From: Azorinus chamasolen
Lineage: Eukaryota > Mollusca > Bivalvia > Cardiida > Solecurtidae
Assembly (NCBI GenBank): GCA_963576725.1
Contig: OY755241.1
Location: 2,170,001 to 2,234,000, forward strand
Length of the DNA stretch: 64,000 bases
Direction: 5' to 3'
In this document: piece by piece, positions 51,603 through 62,845 of the stretch
Layout of the letters: each line of letters opens with the position of its first letter
How positions within the stretch are numbered: the stretch's first letter is position 1
Translations under genes and position numbers: made by a program
Notes under the pieces: generated by a model
Databases searched by the model: none
Seen by the model: the letters and a program-made list of their open reading frames with translations, nothing else
What the model was told of the DNA's origin: nothing

Positions 51603-51792
51603 TAGAGATAAAGATAACAGTGAGTACTCAAATACTAAAATCGTCATTTCTCCGCCAAACCCTATGTTGTGAGAAGACAGTTCTAAAGAGTGGTCACAAG
51701 ATTGGGTTTGATAGAGAATTAATGGAGCTATTCTTGAAATATTGTTTAATTTATGTTTCTCGTTTAAATACGTTTCTTATCTACGCCTCTGA
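51603..51792. repeat. HP-6 element, apex arm shortened
   Basis: AGAGATAAAGATAACAGTGA, CCAAACCCTATGTTGTGAGA, AGTGGTCACAAGATTGGGTT; right end CTTATCTACGCCTCTGA. Confidence 0.78.
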
Positions 51793-52404
51793 ACATGGGT
51801 CTCTGGAAAAGCATGTGACTGCTTCATGCAAAATGTTTCTATGTTCCTACATAATTTTTGTCTTGCCTTCAGCTACCTACTTGCCATGAATCTTAATCTC
51901 ATAGGTATGCCTTTCAAAGCCTTTTTGAACAAGAGCCGTCTGATCTTGGTCTACCCACAGTTCACAACTGACACTGCTCTTGCGCTAATTCTGTGTATTT
52001 GCCCACATTCATGATAAGCAGCTATCAAGTTTCTTTTCTGTGATAAAAAAGATTTTGTTACAGTGCAGATTCAACGAGGGGGCCAGACATTGTGTAAATT
52101 TTTAATCATGTCTCCAACAAATCTATCAGTCCATGTGGCATCATACGAAATGCATTAATCCTTATCACGCAAGTCACACTTGTTAGTGAGGATTGCAAAC
52201 TGCTTGAGCACAGATCACATCTAACACTGTCTTAAAATACTGTCCCTTTTCAACCCTGACTTTTCAAATAGACTGTTCCAAAATTCAAATTTACCATGAA
52301 TATTCACATATTTTTAAAAGAAAAGTGTAACATAACAATGAGCCCCATCTCATCTGGGTCTTTACTATTTGCAAAGGACATTAGTGACATGTTTCCTTGT
52401 ATTG

Positions 52405-52620
52405 AAATCCTTTAGTCCATGAATATTCATAGCCTACTCCACACATTATGTCTACACATTATAACTAATTATCTTATCCTGTTATAAAACAGTTACAACA
52501 ACTTGGCATACACCTTATAGCTTTATAGGCAAACAGATCAGACCCTGATCAGATGTCTCCTGTAAGAGCTGTCTGATCTGGGTCTACTCTGTTTTCAAAA
52601 GTGTGAAGGAAACCGTTAAA
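52405..52620 (-). repeat. TTAA-B element, diverged
   Basis: AATCCTTTAGTCCATGAATA start, core GCAAACAGATCAGACCCTGA, right end to AACCGTTAA. A TTAA-E fragment precedes it (52250-52390). Confidence 0.72.
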
Positions 52621-52735
52621 ATTACAAACATATATATAACTCTTTGTAAGTGTGCAACTTCATAATTCTTACCAGAGTTGTTTAATCTGGGTCTACCCTG
52701 TTTGCAAAGGCATCAAAATGAGGTAACGGGGTTAA

Positions 52736-53125
52736 ATCATGGAACAGAACCAAGAAAAAAAAAACGCATGGAAAATAAAAACGTCCTTGACACAAGTTGT
52801 TAGTTCCGTATACAGAAAAGTAACAATGATTTTATTGCCGCATGACTCTGGAATGCAGCAAATCAATATGCTGTAGAATTATTTAGGCTGCCAATTTGCA
52901 CTACTTTTCTAGTATTCCATTGTTCTTGTTATTCTGCCTTATAATTACAGCAATTACTAGCAACTGCCTCCATATTTCAAAGGTCAACCAGTTCAAGTCC
53001 TAAAATTGTTCCTTAGTAAGATACAGAGTTTTGGTAAGATTTGCTGAGCACTGATGTGCTGTTGACTAGATGTCCTAGAAGACTGTGAGTGTTCTTTGAA
53101 AAATTGATTTGGAAAATTAACTGCA
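52736..53125. other. Unique intronic DNA
   Basis: No repeat or exon recognised. Confidence 0.5.
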
Positions 53126-53331
53126 TTAATCCTTTCCTCCATAAGTACGCCTTTCTACACCTCTGTAATAATAGTCACTTCTTGAAACCATTGTGATAAA
53201 CAGAGCATTTGCTCCTTATAGTTTCAAACTACCAAATTCTAAAATTTTCCTTTTCTCTAGATAATACTCCGTTTCGGAAGATTTATTCAAGGAGGTTGGA
53301 TCTAAAAATAGCCTATGAGGGAATGGGTTAA
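53126..53331 (-). repeat. TTAA-C element, second arm lost
   Basis: TTAATCCTTTCCTCCATAAG to GGGAATGGGTTAA; GCATTTGCTCCT then TATAGTTTCAAAC. Confidence 0.87.
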
Positions 53332-53538
53332 CCAATTCCCTCCTATTTTTAGACTCTACCTTTTTGAACAAATCTATTGAAAAGGAGCATTTACTAGAAG
53401 AAAGGAAAGTTTTAGAATTGTGTAGTTTTGAAACTATTGTGACAAATAGAGCATTTGCTCCTATGGAGCAAATGCTCTATTTATCGCTGGTTTCAAAGAG
53501 TAAGTTTTACAGAGGTGTCATATGAGGGAATGGTTTAA
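53328..53538 (+). repeat. TTAA-C element sharing TTAA with its neighbour
   Basis: TTAACCAATTCCCTCCTATT to GGGAATGGTTTAA; hairpin GAGCATTTGCTCCTATGGAG. Confidence 0.88.
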
Positions 53539-53696
53539 CATAAATCTTCAGATACCCAATCTCTGCTCTCAACCTGAATATGTCAAGTCTGCAATGTTTT
53601 AATAACTTTAATTGAAACAAATAGGAGAAGCAAATAGTGGTGCCCCTTTTCAAAATGCTCATACAGAAGCAGTTTGATCTTGGTCTACATTATTTG

Positions 53697-53868
53697 CTTT
53701 ACCCATTCCCTCATAAGCTATTTTTAGACCCAACCTCTTTGAATGAATACCCAAAAGGAGCAGTAACTAGAGAAAAGATTTTTTTTAGAATTTTGTAGTT
53801 TTGAAACCATTGTGATAAATAGAGCATTTGCTCCTAAAGAAAGGCATATTTATGGAGGAAAGGGTTAA
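53697..53868 (+). repeat. TTAA-C element, second arm lost at the apex
   Basis: TACCCATTCCCTCATAAGCT; GAGCATTTGCTCCT joins AAAGAAAGGCATATTTATGG directly; right end GGAAAGGGTTAA. Confidence 0.87.
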
Positions 53869-54158
53869 GTTTGTCTGACCAAATGTTTTGGATATATACG
53901 ACAGCTATGCAAGGAAAAGTGAGGGCAGGAAAACAATGGCCATGCCTTCCTATTTTCTCTATGTTTCATAATAACAGGACTCTTCCATGATGTGCTACAT
54001 ATCTTTCACTACCTTCTTCATCAAACACAAATTGGTTTTGATCTTATTTTCAATATCACATATCCACACAGGACAATACCGAAGAAAAGTGTCAATAAAA
54101 TTTTGGTTGACTTTTATGCTTGTCCCAAATGGGGGCAATCAAGCAATTATCTCAATTT

Positions 54159-54375
54159 TTAACCTCCTTGACAACACTGGCTTTTTCAATGGACTATTCC
54201 AAAATTCAAACAGGTCAAGCTTATTGTGAATATTTGGGGAATTTTTCTAGATTAAAGTGTAACATGGCAAACAGTGCAGACCCTGATGAGAGGGTTCCTC
54301 TAGGAACCCTCTCATCTGGGTCTACACTGTTTGCAAATGGCGTTAGTGACTTGTGTCCCACACAGTAAGTGTTAA
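54159..54375 (+). repeat. TTAA-E element, full length
   Basis: TTAACCTCCTTGACAACACT to ACACAGTAAGTGTTAA; perfect hairpin GAGGGTTCCTCTAGGAACCC with arms CAAACAGTGCAGACC. Best copy of this family. Confidence 0.87.
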
Positions 54376-54561
54376 CCTCTTTTGACAAAAGTACATAAAC
54401 AGCTGCCTATCAAATGACAGCCTTCCTCATATTAACGGTTCCTTAATTTTATCAATTAAGTCTCTTAAAAATCACCTGCTTCAAGAACTTTATCAATAAA
54501 AGTATTCAAGTTTTGGATTTAATTATCTTGTTCACTCTGCTTGCTATATTTTGTCAACTTC

Positions 54562-54801
54562 ACTCTTTATATATATGCCTTGCTACACCTCTGCAAACAG
54601 AGTAGACTTAGATCAGATGGCTCCTGTAAGATGTCTGATCAGGGTCTGCTCTGTTTGCTTATGATTTAATAATGATATGATTCTACAGTTTCTGCCATGG
54701 CCAATAAATTCTGTGTCCATGTGTTATTATTACAAACAATCTAATTAATATTCATGATGGCATTATTACTTTACATAAATATTCATGAAGTAAAGGGTTA
54801 A
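54562..54801 (+). repeat. TTAA-B element
   Basis: CACTCTTTATATATATGCCT to ATTCATGAAGTAAAGGGTTAA-type end; core GCAAACAGAGTAGACTTAGA. Confidence 0.82.
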
Positions 54802-55349
54802 CCTGCTTGAGTGCTTTGGATGACAAACAGTGCTAACCCTGATTCTGGGTTCCTCTAGGAGCTCTCTGGTCTGTGTCTACACAGCATGCAAAATTAATTT
54901 ATGCAAATGTGTGCACATCTTGCACTCAAATGGTTATAAACTACGTCCTACTTCATGTCAAGCTGTTAAGGATACTTGGTGTCTCATCTGGATCCATTCT
55001 ATTTATAACGAATTCATTCATAGAATAGAAAGTGTACTGTTGCACTGACAGGTAAACTCAATCTTCATACACCTAAAATTTCGTCAAATTGTGTTGTTTT
55101 TTTTGTTTTGAACCATGCGCCACAAAAGACACAAAAGACGATCAAAGCCTATTTTTGCTTGATGGTGTGTGACAAAGAATAATTTGGACTAAATTACAAC
55201 AGTTAACTTGAATACTTGACTTTAGAGTCGCCTACAAAACGTTATCAACTTAACATCTAGCTGCAATACTATTGACATGGAAGAAATGTTACATATACCA
55301 AATATTTTGTTTTTATGTCAACAGTAACACCCATCTACACACGTTGTCA

Positions 55350-55588
55350 ACCCATTACCTATCATATATACGAGCTTTTGATGCCTTTGCAAACAGAGCA
55401 GACCCGGATCAGATACCTCCTGATCAAGGTCTGCTCTGTTTGCTTATGAAATGATACAGATCTTATTTTACAGTTTCTTCTTTGGTCAAAAGATTGCTAG
55501 CTCATGATGCAATCAATGAATTATTCACCTAATTAATATTCATGATGAAATTATTTCTTACATGAATATTCATGAAGTAAAGAGTTAA
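55350..55588 (+). repeat. TTAA-B element
   Basis: AACCCATTACCTATCATATA to GAAGTAAAGAGTTAA; core GCAAACAGAGCAGACCCGGA, hairpin apex reduced. Confidence 0.82.
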
Positions 55589-55711
55589 GTCCACTCTTTT
55601 CACTCTGCATGTAAGTAATTTCCGTTCGCAAAAATTCTTGTCAGCTTCAATTCTGGATGTTAATTTTTCTTCCAATTTCCAGAAAAACTTAAAAAAATTA
55701 AATCTACACAA

Positions 55712-55832
55712 TTGCATTTTAATGCAAACAGAACAGACCCTGATCATTTCTCCTAAAGGAGCCATCCGATCTGGGTCTACTCTGTTTGCAAAGGCATCTG
55801 GTCATAAGGTGTTTCCTTCAGGTAAAGAGTTT
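55712..55832 (-). repeat. Core hairpin fragment
   Basis: GCAAACAGAACAGACCCTGA / GGGTCTACTCTGTTTGCAAA around TCTCCTAAAGGAG. Confidence 0.75.
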
Positions 55833-56280
55833 ATAAATATAGACTCTATTCTCTGATATCACAAAATGCACATTCATGAATTATAGATGAACTGTGATAA
55901 CCCGGGCAGCCCGTTACAACCCTTGTTCATACTGAAAATACATATACCACTCTGACAACAAATCATTCTCAGATCTATTTCTAGAATCATATCCTATTCC
56001 GTTTATGTAAAATAGAAATCACACAGTTTTCTGTGACATTTAAGACTGATTTGGATCAACACTGTCTCTTAATTTGTGTATTGCAAAGTGCTGCACAAGG
56101 GGTAGATGGGCCAGATTGGGTGTTAATTTGTGCTCAATTACCCGCGAGCAGGTGCATACTAGGGAGGACCGGTGTGTGTTTATTACGGCAAGGTGTAAAT
56201 AAACTGTAAATTTCAGTAATATGGCTCTAATGTTCTGACATTACTATACACAATTTAATTCACTGATGGTATTTCTGTTT

Positions 56281-56303
56281 CCCCCCCCCCCCCCCCCACC
56301 CCC
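56281..56303 (+). repeat. Poly-C tract
   Basis: 17 consecutive C, then A and five C. The only such tract in the window, in otherwise AT-rich DNA. Confidence 0.97.
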
Positions 56304-56324
56304 GTTACCTTATGAATATTCATT

Positions 56325-56476
56325 TAACCCTTTGCTCCATGAATATTCATGTAAGAACTAGTAAAGGTTTTACCATAGCCAAACAGTCCTGTCTCCATGT
56401 GCTATTACAACAATAAATCTAATTAATATTCATGATGTCACTATTTCTTACATGAATATTCATGGAGTAAAGGGTA
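56325..56476. repeat. TTAA-B deletion derivative made of two outer ends
   Basis: A reversed end (TTAACCCTTTGCTCCATGAA) joins a direct right end (ATTAATATTCATGATGTCAC to GGAGTAAAGGGT); the core hairpin is missing. Confidence 0.82.
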
Positions 56477-56533
56477 AATTCTGATGAGACACTGAATTAC
56501 CCTCTCATCTGGATCTAAGCTGTTTTCAAATTT

Positions 56534-56715
56534 TGCCACCAGAGCTCCAGATAAGATGTGAAAATGACAATATTTTCAAGTTTAACTTCTTACCAAACAC
56601 TATGTTGTGACCACTGTTTAGAATAGTCTCGAAGAGACAGTGGTCACAACATAGGGCTCTGTGGAGAAATGTTGATTTTAGTACTTGAGTACGCACCGTT
56701 ATCTGTAGTTCTGTT
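56534..56715. repeat. HP-6 hairpin element
   Basis: AGAGCTCCAGATAAGATGTG start, AACACTATGTTGTGACCACT arm, AGTGGTCACAACATAGGGCT arm, GTTATCTGTAGTTCTG end. Confidence 0.85.
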
Positions 56716-57194
56716 GTCACCAATGGAAAGAGTTACTTTTCAGAGAGCTGACACCCTCTTTGTCTACTATGTTTGCTTTCCCAGTTTCCTTTTGACACCT
56801 CTCATCAGACTCCTATTAATTTGTCCTTGATCTAAATTGTATTCTTTGAAGTAATTGTACAATGCTCTTTGTACTTACAAAATGCTTCTATTGATTAATT
56901 TGCACAAGGATAAGAAACTCATGCACTTGTGGTCAAGATACTTACATAAGTCTTTTGTTTTATGATTTATCTTCCTGGATGTACAGTTAACAATTTCCCT
57001 ATTGAATATTCTCTTGCGTTTGCAGTAATGTATTGCTTCCTTGATTACCGTTTCTTTATCTTCTCCCTATTGTTCGTTCGTATTGTTCCACTGTTCTCGT
57101 GTTTTTCTTGTTCATAATTGTATGTATGTTTCCGTTGCATGCATTTGTATCTGAATGTACGTTTGTAGCAATGCTCTCCTTATTGGAGGAAATA

Positions 57195-57317
57195 AAGATA
57201 TGAATGAAGGTATTTGTAGAAACTGTTGAGTCCGATCTGTTATAATTTTATAAGCAAATAGAGCTACAGGTGCCATCTGATCTGGGTCTTCTCTGTTTGC
57301 AAAAGCATAAAACAGCA
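57195..57317 (-). repeat. TTAA-B fragment
   Basis: TGTAGAAACTGTTGAGTCCG and TAAGCAAATAGAGC, then GCCATCTGATCTGGGTCTTC; parts of the first arm missing. Confidence 0.72.
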
Positions 57318-57319
57318 TA

Positions 57320-57526
57320 CAGTAAAACCTCTCTATAATGGCCACTAAATTACATCAAGTATTTTTTGTTAAACAGAACGCTCCTATAGGATGCTTAAAG
57401 CAAGGTGAAAGTAAAACAGAACGTTCCTATATCCTGTTTTATTTTCACCTTGCTTTAAGCAGCCACCTGCCCTAAATACCAACTAATCAACACAATTTAG
57501 TGGTCGTTATAGAGAGGTTTAACTGT
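57320..57526. repeat. TA-1 element, rearranged arm
   Basis: CAGTAAAACCTCTCTATAAT to GTTATAGAGAGGTTTAACTG with TA on both sides; the first inner arm carries a duplicated AACAGAACG.TCCTATA block. Confidence 0.87.
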
Positions 57527-57762
57527 ATATACATGTATGGAGTAATGGCTTTAACTGTACCTGATATGAGAAAAGGATTAAACAAAAACCAAAAAGAGAT
57601 AAAGATTTTTTAGCCCACGGTCATCTTCGGTCAAGCATCCTTGGTCAGTGGTCACAATTGGTGCGCCTGTCCAATTTTAACAATGATAGGTGACTCTATA
57701 TATCAAATCTCACCTTAAATCTGAATTTATTTTCCTGTCACAACAAAGTGCAGTACAAAAAT

Positions 57763-57998
57763 CTTCCTTCATATAAAAGCCTTTTCACGCCTCTACAGAG
57801 CAGACCAAGATCAAACGTCTCCTGTTGGAGCCATCTGATCAGGGTCTACTCTGTGTGCCTATGGAATCATATAGATCTTATACAATTTCTACCTGAGCCA
57901 AAAAATCCTGTACTCATTCATCATTATATAAATTCAGATAAACAATATTCATGATGTCGTTATTTCTTATATGAATAGTCGTCAGGTAACGGATTAAC
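57763..57998 (+). repeat. TTAA-B element, diverged
   Basis: CTTCCTTCATATAAAAGCCT start, core AGAGCAGACCAAGATCAAAC, right end to CGGATTAA. Confidence 0.75.
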
Positions 57999-58518
57999 CA
58001 TAATTGTAATAAGCACCACATGACCTGAGCATTTGCAGCTTGTAACAAGTAAGATGGCAAGTAACTTGTCAATAGCCTGCCCAGTCAGCAATTTCTCATA
58101 CGTTTTAATAAATTATAGTAAGTGAAAAATTGCAGATTAAATTTTGTACAGCTCAAAAAGGTTGAACTCTTTTCGTTGCAAACTTTTGCGTCTTTGTTGT
58201 CTGCTACAATTTTCATCTCTTTTTTTCTTTCCTTTTTTTTAGTTTTCTTCATTTTTGTTTTAAAAAAAAGCCAGTCAGTTAAAAACAGTTTTATACCTTG
58301 ATGAGATGCTAGATCCAAAATGTTTGCATTAAGATAATCACAGATGCCACATTGGCAACGCAAGAGTAAAATTTGAATGTTTTTGCTATAAAATATTTTG
58401 ATAAGACAGAACTAATTACAATTCGTATCTATCTTTCTTTTTTTTATCAGCAACTGTGTCAAATAAAACTTTTGTATGTTTTACCAAAAACATGTGTATT
58501 ACTCACTGCTAAAATTGG

Positions 58519-58772
58519 TTAACCCTGTACTCCATTACGCTTTTCTATGCTTTTGCAAACAGAGTAGACCCAGATCAGACGGCTCCTATAGGAGCCGTCT
58601 GATCAGTGTCTGCTCTGTTTGCATAATTATGAAATAATGAAGATATGATTCTACAATTTCTGCCATGGCCAAAATTTCCTGTGTTCATAATTATGTCATT
58701 ACAAAAGTTAATCTAATTAGTATTCATGATGTCATTATTTCTAACATTAATATTCATGGAGTAAAGGGTTAA
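58519..58772 (+). repeat. TTAA-B element, well preserved
   Basis: TTAACCCTGTACTCCATTAC to ATTCATGGAGTAAAGGGTT; perfect hairpin GACGGCTCCTATAGGAGCCG. Confidence 0.92.
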
Positions 58773-58795
58773 GCCTTTATCTAACAGATACACAT

Positions 58796-59045
58796 ATAAC
58801 CCTTTCCCTCATATAAACGTGTTTTCACGCATTTGCAAACAGAGTAGACCCAGATCAGACGGCTCCTAGAGGAGCCGTCTGATCAGGGTCTACTCTGTTT
58901 GCTAACAGAATTTGATAGATCTGTCTCTTTACTTTCTAAAATAGCTACATTGTTCCACCTTCCATATTTCATTATAATTATTTTGACCATGAATATTCAG
59001 TAGGTATCAAAATTTGGAATAAAGATAGAACAGGGAAAGGGTTAA
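58796..59045 (+). repeat. TTAA-A element, full length 250 bp
   Basis: Left border mutated to ATAA, right TTAA intact; perfect hairpin GGCTCCTAGAGGAGCC; exactly 250 bp. Confidence 0.92.
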
Positions 59046-59257
59046 GACATTTTAATGCCTTTGCAAAAATAAATGGATAGAACAGATTGCTCCTATACAA
59101 GCTATAAAATCAGAGTCTTCTCTGTTTGCTTATGGAATGATATTGATGTGATTCTACCATTTCTGCCTTTGCCTATCATTCCCATTATAAAATTCAGTTA
59201 ACATAATATTCATGATGTCTTTATTTCTTACATGAATATTGAACAGGTAAAGGGTCA
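59046..59257 (+). repeat. TTAA-B-like element, diverged
   Basis: TTTTAATGCCTTTGCAAAAA, GAGTCTTCTCTGTTTGCTTA, right end GAACAGGTAAAGGGTC. Confidence 0.72.
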
Positions 59258-59707
59258 CAGTATTGCCTCGTCTTCATTGTCTACCATCAATATTGGTACT
59301 AGTGTGCTATGCCACTTAGCAACTTAACCTAACAAGTGCAGATTATTTTCACAGTTTCACAATTGCAAGAGCACTTCTGGGCTTTGTGAAGGGTGTCACC
59401 TATTAAAGCCCCTTCAAATCCTTAAAAATCTCCTTTTCCTCAAAGTTTTTCAAACAAACAACAGCCAAAGTGTGAGGTCCCATTTAAAAGTCTGATTGCT
59501 GAAGTATTATGTCATATTAAACAAGCATAAAATGTCACAATAACAGGCAAACATAGCTTCACAGTTTACCATAAATGCCAATAATTTGCCAAAACTTGGG
59601 GACACAGCTCTGTCACATAATGCCAATCAGTGGGTCCCCAGATTGTACAGTTCCCTACAGAAACCTGCCAAGCACAGACAAAAGGACAAATACTGATTGA
59701 CCAACAA

Positions 59708-59716
59708 TTTCTCACA
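59708..59716 (-). promoter_or_regulatory. Possible CSL site
   Basis: Reverse strand TGTGAGAAA fits YGTGRGAAM, inside the MITE-free island. Confidence 0.2.
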
Positions 59717-59923
59717 GTTACTTCAAATAATTGCAAGCGACGCTAATCATGTGCTGCTGAAAAAAGTGTGCGAACGTCTAATATTTCACGTTTATCGTCC
59801 CATAGAGGCTCGTGTGAGACTTAAGACAATGCCTGGGCCCTTATTGCTCCTTTAACAGAAATTATCTCAAAATCTAATCAACATTATTGAATTAGAACTA
59901 CAAATAGACAATTACTATCAATA

Positions 59924-59932
59924 GTTCCCACG
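59924..59932 (-). promoter_or_regulatory. Possible CSL site
   Basis: Reverse strand CGTGGGAAC, a strong form of the Su(H)/RBPJ consensus, 216 bp from the other site in the same island. Confidence 0.25.
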
Positions 59933-60611
59933 AAGCACTTTATTTCAAAGCTCTTCCCAAAAGAGGTAAAAATGGCTTAGACTCTTCCCAAAAGAGATAC
60001 AAAAGGATATCATCACTTCATTTGGGCTCTAGTAAAGTTAATATTCATTCAATTAAGAGAAATAAAATTAATTGCTCTAACATTTCATGTAGCCATAGGA
60101 CTTTGGAGAGTAACTGAAATTTAAATGAAACCACCAGTGCTGGACCCTCAATCAGATAAGACAAACCCAAACAAAAATCTATAGAAAAAAACATGTAGTA
60201 AATTTCCTAATATGAGCTTAAAAAAGAGAGACTTGACGGCTGTCCAAGATAATGATCTTGAAATGTGCAGAAAATCACAGAACACTGCCTTAGGCAAGAC
60301 TGACTGAAGTAATTTATAGACTTACGGTGTGCACCACTGTCGAGTTGAAATAGCTTCACAATATGTTTCAAAAGGCTGCATTTAGGACAAGAAGGTGTAT
60401 ATCAAATTTTAATTACATTATTTCAGACTTATGACAGAATACACGTGAACAAAGGAAATTTACACGACAGAGGCGTTATGAGATGAAGGGGGCTTAATAT
60501 ATCAATAACTTATAATCTCAAATAAAGAAATGGTTTTTGCCTTCAGTAAATAAAATTAGAAATTGCTTCATATTGAAAAGTAATAAGATATTGTTTATAA
60601 GGACTGCTGTT

Positions 60612-60898
60612 GACTCTTTTCTCCATAGATATTCATATAAATGCCTTTTAATCCCTTTGCAACCAGAGTAGACCCAGATCAGATGGTTCCTGCAGGAGTT
60701 AGGGTTAGGGCTAGGTTTAGGGTTCCTACAGGAACCATCTGATCTGGTTCTACTCTGTTTCCTTATGGAATTATAAATATCTGAGTGTACAGTTTGTGCC
60801 ATGGCTAAAATGTCCCATGTTGATGTGCAAATATATAACTTCATGTTATGATGTCATTATTATTTCTTTCATAAATATCCATGGAGTAAAGCATTAAA
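60612..60898 (+). repeat. TTAA-B element with telomere-like repeats at its apex
   Basis: Left end TTTTCTCCATAGATATTCAT, arms CAGATGGTTCCTGCAGGA / TCCTACAGGAACCATCTG, right end ATCCATGGAGTAAAGCATTAA-type. Between the arms, 60698-60722 reads TTAGGG repeats (TTAGGGTTAGGG, then variants). Confidence 0.88.
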
Positions 60899-61119
60899 TT
60901 CATAGTCTCTATTTACATTGCGTTTTTACAAAATGCCTAAAAAATACATAAATCATTTGTTTATATATGTTCAAAAGAAAACTGGTCAAATAATACTGAA
61001 GAAGAAAAACGTTTCAAGTGTTTGATATTGAAGACTCCAATGTTATTCGCTAATGTATTAGTATTTATTCAAGTTGCGATTTAGTTTCTATTTGACATTG
61101 GCTGATAATATTTTGTTGT

Positions 61120-61260
61120 ACAGCTGTAGGAGCCATCTGATCAGGGTCTGCTCTCTTTGCTAGTGAATAAATGATGAATTTTTGGTATGATTCTGCAGTT
61201 TCTGCCATGACCAAAAATTCCGAAGTCCATGTGCTCTAATTAATATTTATGGTATTCATG
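61120..61260 (+). repeat. TTAA-B right half, starting at the apex
   Basis: CTGTAGGAGCCATCTGATCA, GGTCTGCTCTCTTTGCTAG, GTTTCTGCCATGACC; the left half is missing. Confidence 0.78.
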
Positions 61261-61394
61261 AATGTGACCAAATGAAGATATTGGCCAAAAACTTAGAATT
61301 CAAAATCTTGAAAAAAAAAACAACCTGAGGCCAAATGAGGTTGATAAAACATGATATATCTAACTATACTAGGGCAGACAGAATGTACAGATAG

Positions 61395-61580
61395 TAGAAC
61401 CTGTGTTCAGCGACCATCTAAAAGACGTATAATTATGGGCCTAAAATGCAGGTGGTTGCTTAATGCAGGGCAAATGTAATGCAGAAAGCTCCTATAGGAG
61501 CTTTCTGCATTACATTTGCCCTTCATTAAGCAACCACCTGCTTTTTAACACTCCTATGTTCAATAAAAGAATGATTCTAC
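61395..61580. repeat. TA-1 element
   Basis: TAGTAGAACCTGTGTTCAGC to GAATGATTCTACTG; perfect inner hairpin AGAAAGCTCCTATAGGAGCT with arms TTAATGCAGGGCAAATGTAA. Confidence 0.87.
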
Positions 61581-61582
61581 TG

Positions 61583-62026
61583 TGCTTTGTGAATCACAAC
61601 CAGATTTAACCATCATCCCCTAGTATGGTTTTTGCTTTAATATTATGATAAGAAAATCTAATTTACAAGTTTTCCCTTCGTACAAGATAAAATAAATTGC
61701 TGCAAAGATGTTAAAAGCCGTCTTTAGAGGTATTTGGGGGCTAATCTTTGACCTGCAAGCTAATTGTTTGGTCAATATGCTTATCTGAAAAGAGACAACA
61801 ACATCAAAGCGAGATCCTATACCAAGCCAGGGTGAGATAGAAAGAAGAGATAAGAAATAAAGCAGGACAGGAATGTTAACTAAATTTGATGAAAGTGGAT
61901 TGAAAACAAAGGTGTGGATATCTGTATGTTATACAATTTAACACAAAATTGAAACATACTAAAATCAACCTTCAGAAATATTAATGTCTCTCCCTTTAGA
62001 AGTTTCAAAAATCTTGCTCAAAATTT
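61583..62026. other. Unique intronic DNA
   Basis: No repeat or exon recognised. Confidence 0.5.
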
Positions 62027-62274
62027 GAACCCTTTACTCCATGAATATTCATATGAGAAATTATGACATCATGAATATTAATTAAGATTCATTGTTATAA
62101 TAACATATGGCCAAGGGAAATTTTACCCATGGCAGAAACTATAGAATCAGATCTATATAAGACCACAAGCAAACAGAGCAGACCCTGATCAGACAGCTCC
62201 TACAGGAGCCATCTGATCTTGGTCTACTCTGTTTGCAAAGGCGTAGAAAGGAGTAATTATGGAGAAAAGGGTTA
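62027..62274 (-). repeat. TTAA-B element, well preserved
   Basis: GAACCCTTTACTCCATGAAT to GGAGAAAAGGGTTAA; core GCAAACAGAGCAGACCCTGA, hairpin CTCCTACAGGAGC. Confidence 0.9.
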
Positions 62275-62350
62275 ATTAACCCTTTCTCTGTTCTACGGGT
62301 ATTCCAAATTTCAATACCTACTGAATATTCATGGACAAAATAGTTACAAC
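62275..62350 (-). repeat. TTAA-A end fragment
   Basis: TTAACCCTTTCTCTGTTCTA to GGACAAAATAGTTACAAC; adjoins the previous element through TTAATTAA. Confidence 0.82.
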
Positions 62351-62406
62351 TTGTCAGAATAAATAGGCTAATTCACACCTGTGCACCCTGGACAACAAGG
62401 TTGCCT

Positions 62407-62599
62407 ATAGAGCTTCAGATAAGATGCCTAAATTGAAATATTTTCAAGAATAACTCCTTTATTTCTCCATCAAACCCTATACTGTGACCACTCTCTAGAA
62501 TTGTCTCGAAGAGACGATTCTAAAGAGTGGTCACAGAATAGGGTTTGGTTGAAAAATGATGATTTTAGTATTTTGGTATGCACCCTAATCTATAGCTCT
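62407..62599. repeat. HP-6 hairpin element, well preserved
   Basis: AGCTTCAGATAAGATGCCTA start, hairpin GTGACCACTCTCTAGAATTG with complement around TCTCGAAGAGACGA, end CCTAATCTATAGCTCTG. Confidence 0.9.
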
Positions 62600-62845
62600 G
62601 CCCTCGCATTTTTTTGTACTAAAAACACATATGAAGTGTCCATGCCTGCTTCCTCATCAGTGCAACACAAAAATGCACCACAGGAATTTGTCAACTTCGT
62701 ACAATACAGAAATAAACCATTGGTTAAGTACGCAGGAAATTCTGCGTTGTTGTATATGATGGTAAATACTCTACAGTATTCTGCTTGACATTTCAAAAGT
62801 CAGTGTATATGTCAAAAAATGTGGAAACATGCACATTAATTACAA

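Larger units (their letters stand above)
59258..60611. other. 1.35-kb MITE-free island in the large intron
   Basis: The longest stretch of the intron without any recognisable hairpin element. It contains two full matches to the CSL consensus (59708-59716 and 59924-59932), TAATTG-type words, and a CTCTTCCCAAAAGAG palindrome that occurs twice (59951 and 59983). No exon signal was found. A cis-regulatory role is only a hypothesis. Confidence 0.4.

Noticed and set aside
60698..60722. Chromosome end
   Set aside because: Only about four degenerate TTAGGG-like units inside a mobile element, with normal sequence on both sides.
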